From contig CAZJYI010000011.1 in assembly GCA_964550025.1 (NCBI GenBank), positions 1-64,000 of the forward strand: a DNA stretch of 64,000 nucleotides, in the 5' to 3' direction. The position numbers were made by a program, and so were the translations under genes. The notes under the pieces were generated by a model. The model was given only the letters and a program-made list of their open reading frames with translations, searched no databases and was not told where the DNA came from. This DNA comes from CAZJYI01 sp964550025. GTDB lineage: Bacteria > Verrucomicrobiota > Kiritimatiellia > UBA8416 > CAYOBW01. Of the stretch, positions 1-7,090 are shown piece after piece. Each line of letters starts with the position of its first letter. Within the stretch, counting starts at the first letter, position 1.

Positions 1-62
1 GAAAATACCTGGCGCGCTTCTCGCTGACGTGGGAGGACGTGAGGGGCGGCTAGCTGGCTTCG

Positions 63-719
63 TCACTCCTGCCCACGTATCACTTTGTCGTGGTAGATGC
101 CCTTGTACACAATGTTCATATCCCGACAGCCTCCCTCACGAGCAACGAAGTGGATTGCTATGCCCTTATACACGATGTTCATGTCCCAGTAGTTTCCCTC
201 GTGAACGACGAAGTAGACGGAATCGTGCCCCTGCTCCCTAAGCAGACGCAGAACAGCATCACGATGCTCCGCTTCGCAGCGACCATCGATCCAGAGCAAG
301 AAACGCTGTTCCGTTCCCCGCTTCGCGCTTTCCTCCAGTATCCCGGCGAACTGCGCCATAGTCAGCGGAACACTGCACACACCCCTCACGCCTCGCCTGT
401 CGACCTCTATATGGACATCTTGTGATTCAGACCTCGTCAGGACTTCGCCTTGAGCGCTATGCGGAACGACAATTGCCTCGTTCATCTGCCCGAAGCGCGC
501 ATGGTTATTGAGAACGTTGGGATCACGTGTCCGATCCCACTTCGGCACCACGCGCTCATGTCGAACGAGTGAATATGCGATAGAGACTCCCGCATGCAGG
601 ACCATGAGAGCGAGAAGCGTCTGGAACAACAGCGCTAGTCTCCGCGTCCATCGCTTCACGTACGGCCTGTTCAGAGCGACGAAGGCACAGGCGAACAGAA
701 CTGCCAGAGCCACGTGCAT
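63..719 (-). CDS. ExbD/TolR-like small membrane protein with duplicated C-terminus
   Basis: I start this 218-residue protein at the ATG at 719. The open frame runs on to 1217, but that extension is Arg/Cys-rich and overlaps the genes on the other strand. Two hydrophobic segments are visible (about residues 2-16 and 28-50), then a soluble region. In the soluble part, a stretch of the type LWIDGRCEAEHRDAVLRLLR followed by SVYFVVHEG resembles the periplasmic half of ExbD/TolR proteins; this is a weak fold-level impression, not a firm family call. The last 45 residues contain a duplicated block in which DMNIVYKGI occurs twice, caused by a tandem DNA repeat at 91-213. No ExbB or TonB partner is visible. 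It is divergent from the toxin pair at 902-1592. Confidence 0.55.
   Translation of the reverse strand: MHVALAVLFACAFVALNRPYVKRWTRRLALLFQTLLALMVLHAGVSIAYSLVRHERVVPKWDRTRDPNVLNNHARFGQMNEAIVVPHSAQGEVLTRSESQDVHIEVDRRGVRGVCSVPLTMAQFAGILEESAKRGTEQRFLLWIDGRCEAEHRDAVLRLLREQGHDSVYFVVHEGNYWDMNIVYKGIAIHFVAREGGCRDMNIVYKGIYHDKVIRGQE
91..213. repeat. Imperfect tandem duplication, about 60-63 bp x 2, at a gene 3' end
   Basis: Units 91-150 and 151-213 align along their length, sharing blocks such as ATGCCCTT, ACACxATGTTCAT and TTCCCTCxxGAxCxACGAAG with scattered substitutions. The duplication is in frame in the leftward gene at 63-719, where it repeats about 21 residues at the C-terminus. Confidence 0.75.
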
Positions 720-837
720 GTGGTTGATGCAGTGGTGCGTGATCTCAGACCAGTATGGAACCACGTCATCGCCAGTCGCTACGCAATATGGCGAAGAAGG
801 AAGGCGTATATGTCGGGTTGCGGCCGCTGTCCAACCC

Positions 838-866
838 TTGCACAGGTTCACCCACAATGCTACTCT
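838..866 (+). promoter_or_regulatory. Candidate sigma-70-type promoter for the toxin pair
   Basis: TTGCAC at 838-843, a 17-nt spacer and TACTCT at 861-866 lie 35 nt upstream of the ATG at 902. The hexamers match the consensus only moderately, so this is a suggestion. Confidence 0.3.
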
Positions 867-901
867 TTTCTGTGTGGCAGACGTTCTCACGCAGTGGAGG
901 C

Positions 902-1204
902 ATGACCATGAATCTGTCTGACCTTTTGGACGACATTCAGGCTCTCGACGAGGAGTTGCGCAGCTACGAACGCAAGTACGGCGTTCTGACCGAGACCTTC
1001 GCAGAGGCCTACGCGGCAGGCGAAGAGCCCGCCGATCCGTCATGGGTCCGCGATTGGACGGCTTGGTCCAGTGCCTATGATCTCTGGCAGCGGCGGCGAG
1101 AACAGTACAAGGCTGCCCTGGACTCATTCCGCAAAAGGGGGCATTCAACGCTGGAGATGATTGAACGAGCGGCTCGCCATGAACCCATTCCTGTCCCTGC
1201 GTGA
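902..1204 (+). CDS. Small helical protein upstream of a TumE-type toxin (probable antitoxin)
   Basis: 100 residues, starting at ATG 902 behind GTGGAGGC; a second ATG at 908 is also possible. The protein is highly charged and looks entirely helical (LDDIQALDEELRSYERKYG near the start, WQRRREQYKAALDSFRKRG later), with no signal peptide or membrane segment. I do not recognise a named domain. Its 3' end overlaps the next gene by 26 bp, and that gene encodes a TumE-family protein. Position and size make it the likely antitoxin, by inference from operon context only. Confidence 0.65.
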   Translation: MTMNLSDLLDDIQALDEELRSYERKYGVLTETFAEAYAAGEEPADPSWVRDWTAWSSAYDLWQRRREQYKAALDSFRKRGHSTLEMIERAARHEPIPVPA

Positions 1205-1592
1205 CTACGAAGCCCACATCTACTCGTTGCCTTCACACTTCCCCTCGATCACACATTCGACTCTGACGGTCCAGCGGTGGGGCCGGTTGTTCGCCGAGCT
1301 GCACGGTGACCTGCTACTGCGAAACGGCCGCCGCCTCGTTGTCTACGAACGTCTGGCTTGGGACGTCGGTGAGATTGCCATCGTCGGTTACTGCTATGAG
1401 GTTTGGCATGGCAACGAACAGCTCTACTGGTACGATTCCCAGCCGCACCCCAACAACCCCGACCTGGCCGAGACGCATCCTCATCACAAACACGTTCCCC
1501 CCGACATCAAACACAACCGCCTACCGGCTCCCGGCATCGCCTTCATGCACTCCAACCTTCCCTGCCTCATCTCCGAAGCCGCTGAGGAGTGA
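1179..1592 (+). CDS. TumE-family toxin (DUF6516-like)
   Basis: 137 residues from ATG 1179; a TTG at 1161 in the same frame would add six residues. The C-terminal half has the signature I associate with the DUF6516/TumE toxin family: a WYDSQPHPNNPDLAETHPHH segment followed by KHVPPDIKHNRLPAPG. The His-rich stretch and the KHVPPDIKHNR motif are the most diagnostic parts. The gene overlaps the preceding small gene, as expected for a co-translated toxin-antitoxin pair. The biochemical target is not evident from the sequence. Recognition of the family is from memory of its consensus; a profile search would settle it. Confidence 0.75.
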   Translation: MNPFLSLRDYEAHIYSLPSHFPSITHSTLTVQRWGRLFAELHGDLLLRNGRRLVVYERLAWDVGEIAIVGYCYEVWHGNEQLYWYDSQPHPNNPDLAETHPHHKHVPPDIKHNRLPAPGIAFMHSNLPCLISEAAEE

Positions 1593-1658
1593 CGGGCGCC
1601 GTGATGCGATCCCAATAGGCTGCTACGGGAGATGCGCACCCCTGTGTCCTGTTGGCGG

Positions 1659-2321
1659 CTATCCCATGCAGGCGCGGATCGTGTCCAGCAGCTCGCGCGT
1701 GGCCGCGCAGGGATCGTCGGCTGCGGTGACGGCTGTGACGAGCGCGATGGTTCGCGCGCCGGCGGCCACGAGCTCCGGGATGTGGTGGCGCTTGATGCCG
1801 CCCATCACGGTAAAGGGGCCGCGGACGGCCGGGGCGATGGCCTTGAGGCCCTCGACCCCCAGGCAGGCGTCATTCCAGTCCGGCTTCGTCCCCGTGGGAA
1901 ACAGCGGGCCGATGTTGATGTACGACGCGCCGTCGGCTTCGGCGCGCAGGGCCTCCTCGAGCGAGTGCGTTGAGGCGCCGATGATCAGGTCGGGAGCGAT
2001 GCGACGCGCCTCGGCAACCGGGAGATCATCCTGCCCCAAATGAACGCCGTCCGCGCCGACGGCAAGCGCCACATCGACGCGGTCGTTGACGATCAGCAGT
2101 GCATCCGCCGCGGCCGTCAACGCGCGTACCTCGCCGGCAAGGTCGACGAGCTGGCGCACCGGCAGTTCCTTCTCGCGGAGCTGGATCAGCTTCACGCCGC
2201 CTTCGAGCGCGGCCTTGACGATATCGACGGTCGATCGCCCATTCGAGAGGGACGCGGACGTGACGAGGTAGAGCCCGGCTTCTGAGAACCGCGCCATACG
2301 TTCCTGGTGGCGCGGCGTCAT
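1659..2321 (-). CDS. thiE: Thiamine-phosphate synthase
   Basis: 220 residues, the usual size for ThiE. It joins HMP-pyrophosphate and the thiazole phosphate to make thiamine phosphate in the cytoplasm. Visible motifs are IQLREKELP near residue 47, VNDRVDVALAVGADGVHLGQ at about 78-97 (substrate and magnesium site), GASTHSLEEA, the phosphate-binding GPLFPTGTKPD loop, and VMGGI near residue 172. The start ATG overlaps the stop of the upstream aminotransferase gene by four bases (ATGA) and has AGAGGA upstream, so the two are translationally coupled. An internal ATG at 2297 behind CAGGAACGT is a weaker alternative. No other thiamine gene and no recognisable TPP riboswitch lie nearby. Confidence 0.95.
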   Translation of the reverse strand: MTPRHQERMARFSEAGLYLVTSASLSNGRSTVDIVKAALEGGVKLIQLREKELPVRQLVDLAGEVRALTAAADALLIVNDRVDVALAVGADGVHLGQDDLPVAEARRIAPDLIIGASTHSLEEALRAEADGASYINIGPLFPTGTKPDWNDACLGVEGLKAIAPAVRGPFTVMGGIKRHHIPELVAAGARTIALVTAVTAADDPCAATRELLDTIRACMG

Positions 2322-3337
2322 GGCGAGTCCTCTTCTGCCGTTTCTCCGCCGGCTGTCGTATCGTTCAGCCCAGGAACGAGCGTCGTCAGTTGCAGATTGT
2401 GCCGCATGTCATGCAGCAGCAGTTCGCCGAGTTTCCGGGCGACGGGCCCGGGCACGCCGTCTCCCACCGGACGGCCGTCAAACTCGCGAACGGCGGTCAC
2501 GTCCATCGTCGTACCGACGACGAGGATCTCGGCGGCCTCGGGAATCATCGCGGGCGGGATGTCGGTGAACGCGACTTCGGCCAGCACGCCTTCCTCCGCC
2601 AGGGCATCCGCCAGTTGGGCGACGCGCATCATTGTCGTGCCTTTGAGTATGGCACCGAGCTTCGGAAAGAGGAGCCGGCTGTCGCGAGTCACGATCCCGA
2701 GGTTCTCCGTGGCCCCCTCGGCCAGCAGCCCCTCGTGATCGAGCACAGCCACGAAATCCACCCCGGCGTCAACTGCCTCCTTCTTCATGAGCACGTTGGG
2801 CAGGTAATTGCAGTTCTTCACACCCGCGAAGAACGGCTCTTTGGCCCGTATCGAGCTCGTGATAACGCGCGCCCCTTCCGGGTGAAGTTGCATGAAGGGC
2901 GGTTTCAGCCGTGCGGCGGCGACGTACAGTTGGGGCGCCGTGCAGTCGTAGGGATTCGCGCCGAAGCTGCCCGGTCCACGGGAGATGAACATGCGGATCA
3001 GGCAGTTGCCGTGCCCGCCCGCCGCAACCGTTTCCACGACTATTGCGGCGATCCGTTCGCGATCCATGGGCAGCTCGTAGTGCAGGGCCGCGGCCGACGC
3101 GCACAGGCGTTCAAGGTGCGCGGCCATGTTGTAGATCCGGCCCTCGACGCACTTGAAGGTCTCGAACACGCCGTCGCCGCGGTGGACGAGGTGGTCGTCC
3201 ACGGGGACGGTCATCAAGAGAGGATCGGTTGTGATGGCATCGTAGACGGACGAGTACATGGCGAAGTAGCCGTCCTGGTGCGGCTGCCGGAAGCGGTCGG
3301 CTTCCCGTAGAAATGTCTGCAAATCCAGTCTTTTCAT
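2318..3337 (-). CDS. Class IV aminotransferase (branched-chain aminotransferase / aminodeoxychorismate lyase family)
   Basis: 339 residues from ATG 3337, with GGAAAG upstream; a longer in-frame start at 3376 has no ribosome site. It is a fold-type IV PLP enzyme: HRGDGVFETF near residue 56, the PLP-lysine region GVKNCNYLPNVLMKKEA near residue 170, EGATENLG and a late ILVVGTTMDV phosphate-binding loop. The FETF form after GDGVFE is more common in aminodeoxychorismate lyases and D-amino-acid transaminases than in IlvE (usually FEGIR), so the substrate is left open. It is coupled to thiE downstream by a 4-bp overlap. The palindromic element at 3369-3468 separates it from lipA. Confidence 0.85.
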   Translation of the reverse strand: MKRLDLQTFLREADRFRQPHQDGYFAMYSSVYDAITTDPLLMTVPVDDHLVHRGDGVFETFKCVEGRIYNMAAHLERLCASAAALHYELPMDRERIAAIVVETVAAGGHGNCLIRMFISRGPGSFGANPYDCTAPQLYVAAARLKPPFMQLHPEGARVITSSIRAKEPFFAGVKNCNYLPNVLMKKEAVDAGVDFVAVLDHEGLLAEGATENLGIVTRDSRLLFPKLGAILKGTTMMRVAQLADALAEEGVLAEVAFTDIPPAMIPEAAEILVVGTTMDVTAVREFDGRPVGDGVPGPVARKLGELLLHDMRHNLQLTTLVPGLNDTTAGGETAEEDSP

Positions 3338-3368
3338 GACTTTTCTTTCCGAGGGTGTCGCCGATCTC

Positions 3369-3468
3369 ACTCGCACTCTCCCACGCGCCTGTCCCGCGGA
3401 GCGGCTCCGCAGGATTCGCGAGGGAGACGAGTGCGAGTACGAACGGCGATCTGGTCGCGGCTATACCG
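3369..3468. repeat. REP-like palindromic element, copy 1 of 2
   Basis: A 100-bp element that matches 12152-12251 at about 90 positions without gaps. It is a nested palindrome: outer arms ACTCGCACTC (3369-3378) and GAGTGCGAGT (3429-3438) are perfect complements 60 bp apart, and the core GCGGAGCGGCTCCGC is a 7-bp perfect inverted repeat. It lies between two leftward genes (lipA and the aminotransferase). Confidence 0.85.
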
Positions 3469-3491
3469 CGCTGTGTGTTCCGTGGTTCTTT

Positions 3492-4415
3492 CTATCCTGG
3501 AGTTCTGCCACGCCGCGCCGCGGCAAACGCTGCCTGTTCCCCGCTGTGATAAGAGCTTCGGACAAGCGGACCCGATACGACGACGGCGAAGCCGAGCCTG
3601 GTCCCCTCCGTCTTGTATACTTCGAATTCCGTCGGCTCGACGTAACGCGCGACCGGCAGATGATCCCGCGTGGGTTGCAGGTACTGTCCCGCGTAGAAGA
3701 TCTCCACACCCGCTTGCCTCGCATCCGCCATGAGCGACAGGATTTCCCCGCGCTCTTCTCCGAGCCCGACCATGATTCCCGTCTTGGCGAGGAAGCCCTG
3801 GCGGGCAGCCTGCGCGAGGACGCCGAGGGAACGTTCGTAGTCGGCCTGCGGTCGTACGGACGCGTAGAGCGAGGGCACGGTCTCGAGGTTGTGGCCGAAG
3901 ACATCGGGCCCGGCGCCGAGCACCGTCTGCACGTCCGACGCCTCGCCCCGGAAATCGGGGACGAGCACTTCGATGGTAATCCCGGGGACGGCGGCCCGGA
4001 TGCTCCGGATCGTCTCGGCCCAGATCGACGCCCCTCCGTCCGGGAGGTCGTCGCGCGTGGCGGAGGTGATGACGACGTCCCTCAGTCCCATCTCCCGTAC
4101 GGCTTCGGCAACGCGACGCGGTTCTCCGGGATCGGTCGTTCCGGAGCATTCGGTTGCAACACCGCAGAAGCGGCAGGACCGGCTGCAGGCATCGCCCAGG
4201 ATCATCAGCGTGGCGCGGCCGTGTTCCCAGCACTCACCCCGGTTCGGACAGAGCGCTTCCTCGCAGACGCTGTGCAGCCCGCCGTTGCGGAGGAGACGGG
4301 CCGTTGCGCGGAAGGCCGCCCCGTGCCCTGCTCTGACGCGCAACCAGTCCGGCTTTCGGAGAACACTTGTCTCTCCCGCGTGTTCATTGCGTTCTTTGCG
4401 CTCTTTGCGGCTCAT
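3492..4415 (-). CDS. lipA: Lipoyl synthase
   Basis: 307 residues. This radical SAM enzyme inserts two sulfurs into protein-bound octanoyl groups. The auxiliary cluster motif CEEALCPNRGEC (C-x4-C-x5-C) is near residue 51, and the radical SAM motif CSRSCRFC is near residue 77. RxPDWLRV-type and ITSATRDDLPDGGA segments and the C-terminal GPLVRSSYH (the RSSYH serine cluster ligand) are present. The start codon overlaps the stop of lipB by four bases. The first 11 residues, MSRKERKERNE, are encoded by a short-period GCAAAGARCGC-like repeat also seen in intergenic DNA, so the true N-terminus may have been extended by repeat DNA. Confidence 0.95.
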   Translation of the reverse strand: MSRKERKERNEHAGETSVLRKPDWLRVRAGHGAAFRATARLLRNGGLHSVCEEALCPNRGECWEHGRATLMILGDACSRSCRFCGVATECSGTTDPGEPRRVAEAVREMGLRDVVITSATRDDLPDGGASIWAETIRSIRAAVPGITIEVLVPDFRGEASDVQTVLGAGPDVFGHNLETVPSLYASVRPQADYERSLGVLAQAARQGFLAKTGIMVGLGEERGEILSLMADARQAGVEIFYAGQYLQPTRDHLPVARYVEPTEFEVYKTEGTRLGFAVVVSGPLVRSSYHSGEQAAFAAARRGRTPG

Positions 4416-5104
4416 TCGCTTCCGTCCACGTCCAACGGCCCGTCAACTGTCCGGATCGCAACGCCGGTATCGTAGCCGAACACGCGGGCGAACTCCCGCA
4501 CCAGGACGGGCTTCACGGCCTCCATGCTCACTCCCGGAACGTGCTCGGACATCGAAGTCACGCCCCGGTCGGTAATTCCGCACGGGACAATGCCGCCGTA
4601 GTAGCGCAGGTCCGTCGCTACATTGAGCGCGATCCCGTGCATGGTGACCTTCCTGGTGATGCGCACGCCGAGGGCCGCGATCTTGCTCGACCCTGCCCAG
4701 ACGCCCGGATGCTGTGCGTCCCGGTTCGCTTCGATGCCAAATGCGGCCAGTGTCGCAATCAGCATTTCCTCCAGCCCGTGGACGTACCAGGCGACGCGCC
4801 GAGACCGTTCGCCAAGATGGACGATGGGATACGCGACGAGCTGACCCGGCCCGTGATACGTCACGTCTCCGCCGCGACCGATGCGTACGACGTCGATTCC
4901 GTTTTCCTCAATCGTTCCTTCGGGAAGCAGGATGTTCGCCCGTTTGCCGTGACGGCCGAGCGTGTAGACGGGCGTGTGCTCCACTAGCACGAGCGTGTCC
5001 GTCGCCACGCCGCGTACCCGTCGATCAACCAGGGCGTGCTGAAACGCCAACACGGGGTCGTATGCGCGCGTCCCAATATCCAGAACCTGCAGATCGGCAA
5101 CCAT
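4412..5104 (-). CDS. lipB: Lipoyl(octanoyl) transferase
   Basis: 230 residues from ATG 5104; the frame opens further to 5179, but the extra residues do not match the family. LipB transfers octanoate from acyl carrier protein to lipoyl domains, supplying LipA. Motifs: VLVEHTPVYTLGRHGKRANI, the conserved RGGDVTYHGPGQLVAYPIV block, and the catalytic cysteine in GGIVPCGITDRGVTSM, with the KIAALGVRI lysine upstream. It is first in a leftward lipB-lipA unit with a 4-bp overlap. No lipoylated-complex gene lies nearby. Confidence 0.95.
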   Translation of the reverse strand: MVADLQVLDIGTRAYDPVLAFQHALVDRRVRGVATDTLVLVEHTPVYTLGRHGKRANILLPEGTIEENGIDVVRIGRGGDVTYHGPGQLVAYPIVHLGERSRRVAWYVHGLEEMLIATLAAFGIEANRDAQHPGVWAGSSKIAALGVRITRKVTMHGIALNVATDLRYYGGIVPCGITDRGVTSMSEHVPGVSMEAVKPVLVREFARVFGYDTGVAIRTVDGPLDVDGSE

Positions 5105-5278
5105 GAGAGGCAGTTTCCCAGAATGTACCGGCCTGTCAAGATTGCAGGCCGTGAAAGGCTGGTTTGGCGCTTCATGCACCTAATCCTCTTCTAATGTCGC
5201 CCTCATTCGTTGCACATGCGTGTCTGCGACCGTATATCGTGGATATTGGGTAATACGAACGACAATAGGGAGAGACGC

Positions 5279-5461
5279 ATGACCTTCTTCATACTGATGG
5301 CTCTTGCGGTGGGTTCGTTCATACTCGTGGACCTCGCTACCGCAAAGGACGCCCCGCGATACGTCAGCCCGGGCTTCAACGGCAGCAAGCGCAGGACGCA
5401 GCCCAGGCGTGTCCGCAATCCCGCGTTGCGACGACTGCTCGAAGTCAACGGGACCCGGTAG
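5279..5461 (+). CDS. Small membrane-anchored or secreted basic peptide
   Basis: 60 residues from ATG 5279, with GGGAGAG placed well upstream; the frame extends back to 5210 without a ribosome site. Residues 1-19 are a clear hydrophobic segment (MTFFILMALAVGSFILVDLA), followed by AKDAPRYVSPGFNGSKRRTQ and a very basic tail rich in Arg. It could be a single-pass anchor or a secreted peptide. I recognise no family and infer no function. It points the same way as dinB, about 250 bp upstream of it. Confidence 0.5.
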   Translation: MTFFILMALAVGSFILVDLATAKDAPRYVSPGFNGSKRRTQPRRVRNPALRRLLEVNGTR

Positions 5462-5710
5462 CCGATCGCGGTTCGCGCGAATGCCACCCCACTCTTTCCC
5501 CGCATCTTGCGGTCGTGAGGGAGGGCGTCGAGGCCGCCGCCCCTCCAGGTCTGATGACAGGCTTCATACAGGTGCATGGAGTCCGTTCCCGTGGCGCCAC
5601 AGGGGACGGCGTCAAGCCCGCTCGCCCCCGACAAGAAAAGCATTGCCTTGCTGCGCCGTCGTCCCGAGACTGGATGGCGGCGGTGCGTAGAGCCGCCTGG
5701 GGGGCGGATT

Positions 5711-6889
5711 TTGGAGACCACCATCCTGCACGTGGATATGGACGCGTTCTTCGCGGCCGTCGAACAGCACGACCATCCGGAATATCGCGGGAAGCCGGTC
5801 GTGGTAGGGGCGCCGCCGGACAAGCGGGGCGTGGTCTCGGCGGCATCGTACGAAGCCAGAGAGTTCGGCATACATTCGGCCATGCCGTCCCGCGAGGCCT
5901 ATCGCCGGTGCCCGCACGCCATCTTCCTGCCCGTGAACGGGAAGCGCTACGGCGAGGTCTCACGCCACGTCTTTCGTATCTTTGAACGCTTCACGCCGTT
6001 GGTGGAGCCGCTGTCGATTGACGAGGCCTTTCTCGACGTGAGCGGCGTCCTTCGACTGTTCGGCAGCGGGCCGCAGATCGCGGAGGCCATCCGCAAGCAG
6101 GTCCGTGACGAGACGGGGCTGACCGCGTCCGTCGGCGTTGCGCACAACAAGTTCCTGGCCAAGCTGGCCAGCGACCTGGACAAGCCCGACGGCCTCACCG
6201 TCGTCCCGCGCACACACCCGGAGATCGTGCGCTTCCTGGCGCCACTGCCCGTACAGCGCATCTGGGGGGTGGGCCGTATGACGCGAAACCTGCTTCATGA
6301 AGACGGGATTCACACCATCGGTGACCTGCAGGCCGTGCCCGAACGTCGGCTGGCGGCCATTGTGGGCAAACACGGGGCGCGGCACCTCCAGCGCCTCGCG
6401 CTGGGCGAAGACGCCCGCGAGGTCGAGGTGACGCGAGAGGAGAAGAGCATATCAAAGGAGCACACGTTTGGTGTGGACTGCGATTCCGGCGAGGAACTGG
6501 AGGCCGTGTTGCTCGAGCTCGTGGACGAGGTCGGGAGCCGATTGCGCGGCGCCGGCAAGTACGCGTCACTCGTGCGTCTGAAGCTGCGCTGGCAGGGGTT
6601 CGATACGATCACGAGACAGCGGCGTCTCGAGCGGCCGTGCTGTGACGATTTCACGCTGCGGGAAGCGGCGCTGTCCCTGTTTCGCAAGCAGGAGCGTACC
6701 CGTCCCGTACGACTCATCGGGTTCGGTGTCGGCAAGCTGTGCGAACACCGCACGGAGCAGCTCACGCTTTTCGCCGGTGAGTCGGAAGAGCGTGAGCGAA
6801 AAGAGCGGCTGAGCCGGACCGTTGACAGAATACGCTCCCGTTTCGGCGACGGCAGCATCGAACGCGGCAGCGGCATCAAAGGGGTCTAG
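5711..6889 (+). CDS. dinB: DNA polymerase IV (Y-family translesion polymerase)
   Basis: 392 residues. I choose the TTG at 5711 because it is preceded by a GGGGGGCGG ribosome site and gives the family-typical start ETTILHVDMDAFFAAVEQ; the frame extends upstream to an ATG at 5576, but with non-family sequence. The first catalytic aspartate is in HVDMDAFFAAVEQ, and the acidic pair is in SIDEAFLDVS. VGVAHNKFLAKLASDLDKPD marks the palm/finger region, and GVGRMTRNLLHEDGIHTIGD the thumb helix-hairpin-helix. The C-terminal little-finger domain is complete. No LexA-type box was recognised upstream. It copies past damaged template bases at low fidelity. Confidence 0.95.
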   Translation: METTILHVDMDAFFAAVEQHDHPEYRGKPVVVGAPPDKRGVVSAASYEAREFGIHSAMPSREAYRRCPHAIFLPVNGKRYGEVSRHVFRIFERFTPLVEPLSIDEAFLDVSGVLRLFGSGPQIAEAIRKQVRDETGLTASVGVAHNKFLAKLASDLDKPDGLTVVPRTHPEIVRFLAPLPVQRIWGVGRMTRNLLHEDGIHTIGDLQAVPERRLAAIVGKHGARHLQRLALGEDAREVEVTREEKSISKEHTFGVDCDSGEELEAVLLELVDEVGSRLRGAGKYASLVRLKLRWQGFDTITRQRRLERPCCDDFTLREAALSLFRKQERTRPVRLIGFGVGKLCEHRTEQLTLFAGESEERERKERLSRTVDRIRSRFGDGSIERGSGIKGV

Positions 6890-6910
6890 GCCGCAACGAT
6901 TCAACAGGAA

Positions 6911-7062
6911 TGGCCACAGGAGTCACAGAATGCACAGAAGGGACAGGACTCCTCTGCGTTGTTCCATCTCGACGCGGCTCACTATCTGGTGAGGGATATT
7001 GACGTTGAGAGCGCAGCCCGTTTCCACCACGCTTCTGTGCGTTTTGTGCCTTTTGTGGCTGG
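6911..7062. repeat. Imperfect inverted repeat of a short-period GTG/CAC element
   Basis: Arms 6911-6940 (TGGCCACAGG...GCACAGAAG) and 7032-7062 (CTTCTGTGC...TTGTGGCTGG) are complementary at most positions, including a perfect CACAGAAG/CTTCTGTG end. The element fills most of the gap between the convergent dinB and kinase genes and could act as a bidirectional terminator. Confidence 0.6.
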
Positions 7063-7090
7063 TTTTCGGTGGGCTGCCGAATCGTTCCGG

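Noticed and set aside
720..1217. N-terminal extension of the leftward gene at 63-719
   Set aside because: Residues encoded here are Arg/Cys-rich, overlap the toxin pair on the other strand and contain no domain; the ATG at 719 begins the first hydrophobic helix.
3337..3491. TPP riboswitch or other leader for the aminotransferase-thiE unit
   Set aside because: The gap is occupied by the palindromic repeat; no conserved TPP-aptamer sequence such as CUGAGA was found in the right orientation.
5576..5710. Upstream extension of dinB to the ATG at 5576
   Set aside because: The extra 45 residues match nothing in the polymerase family; the TTG at 5711 has a GGGGGGCGG site and gives the canonical N-terminus.
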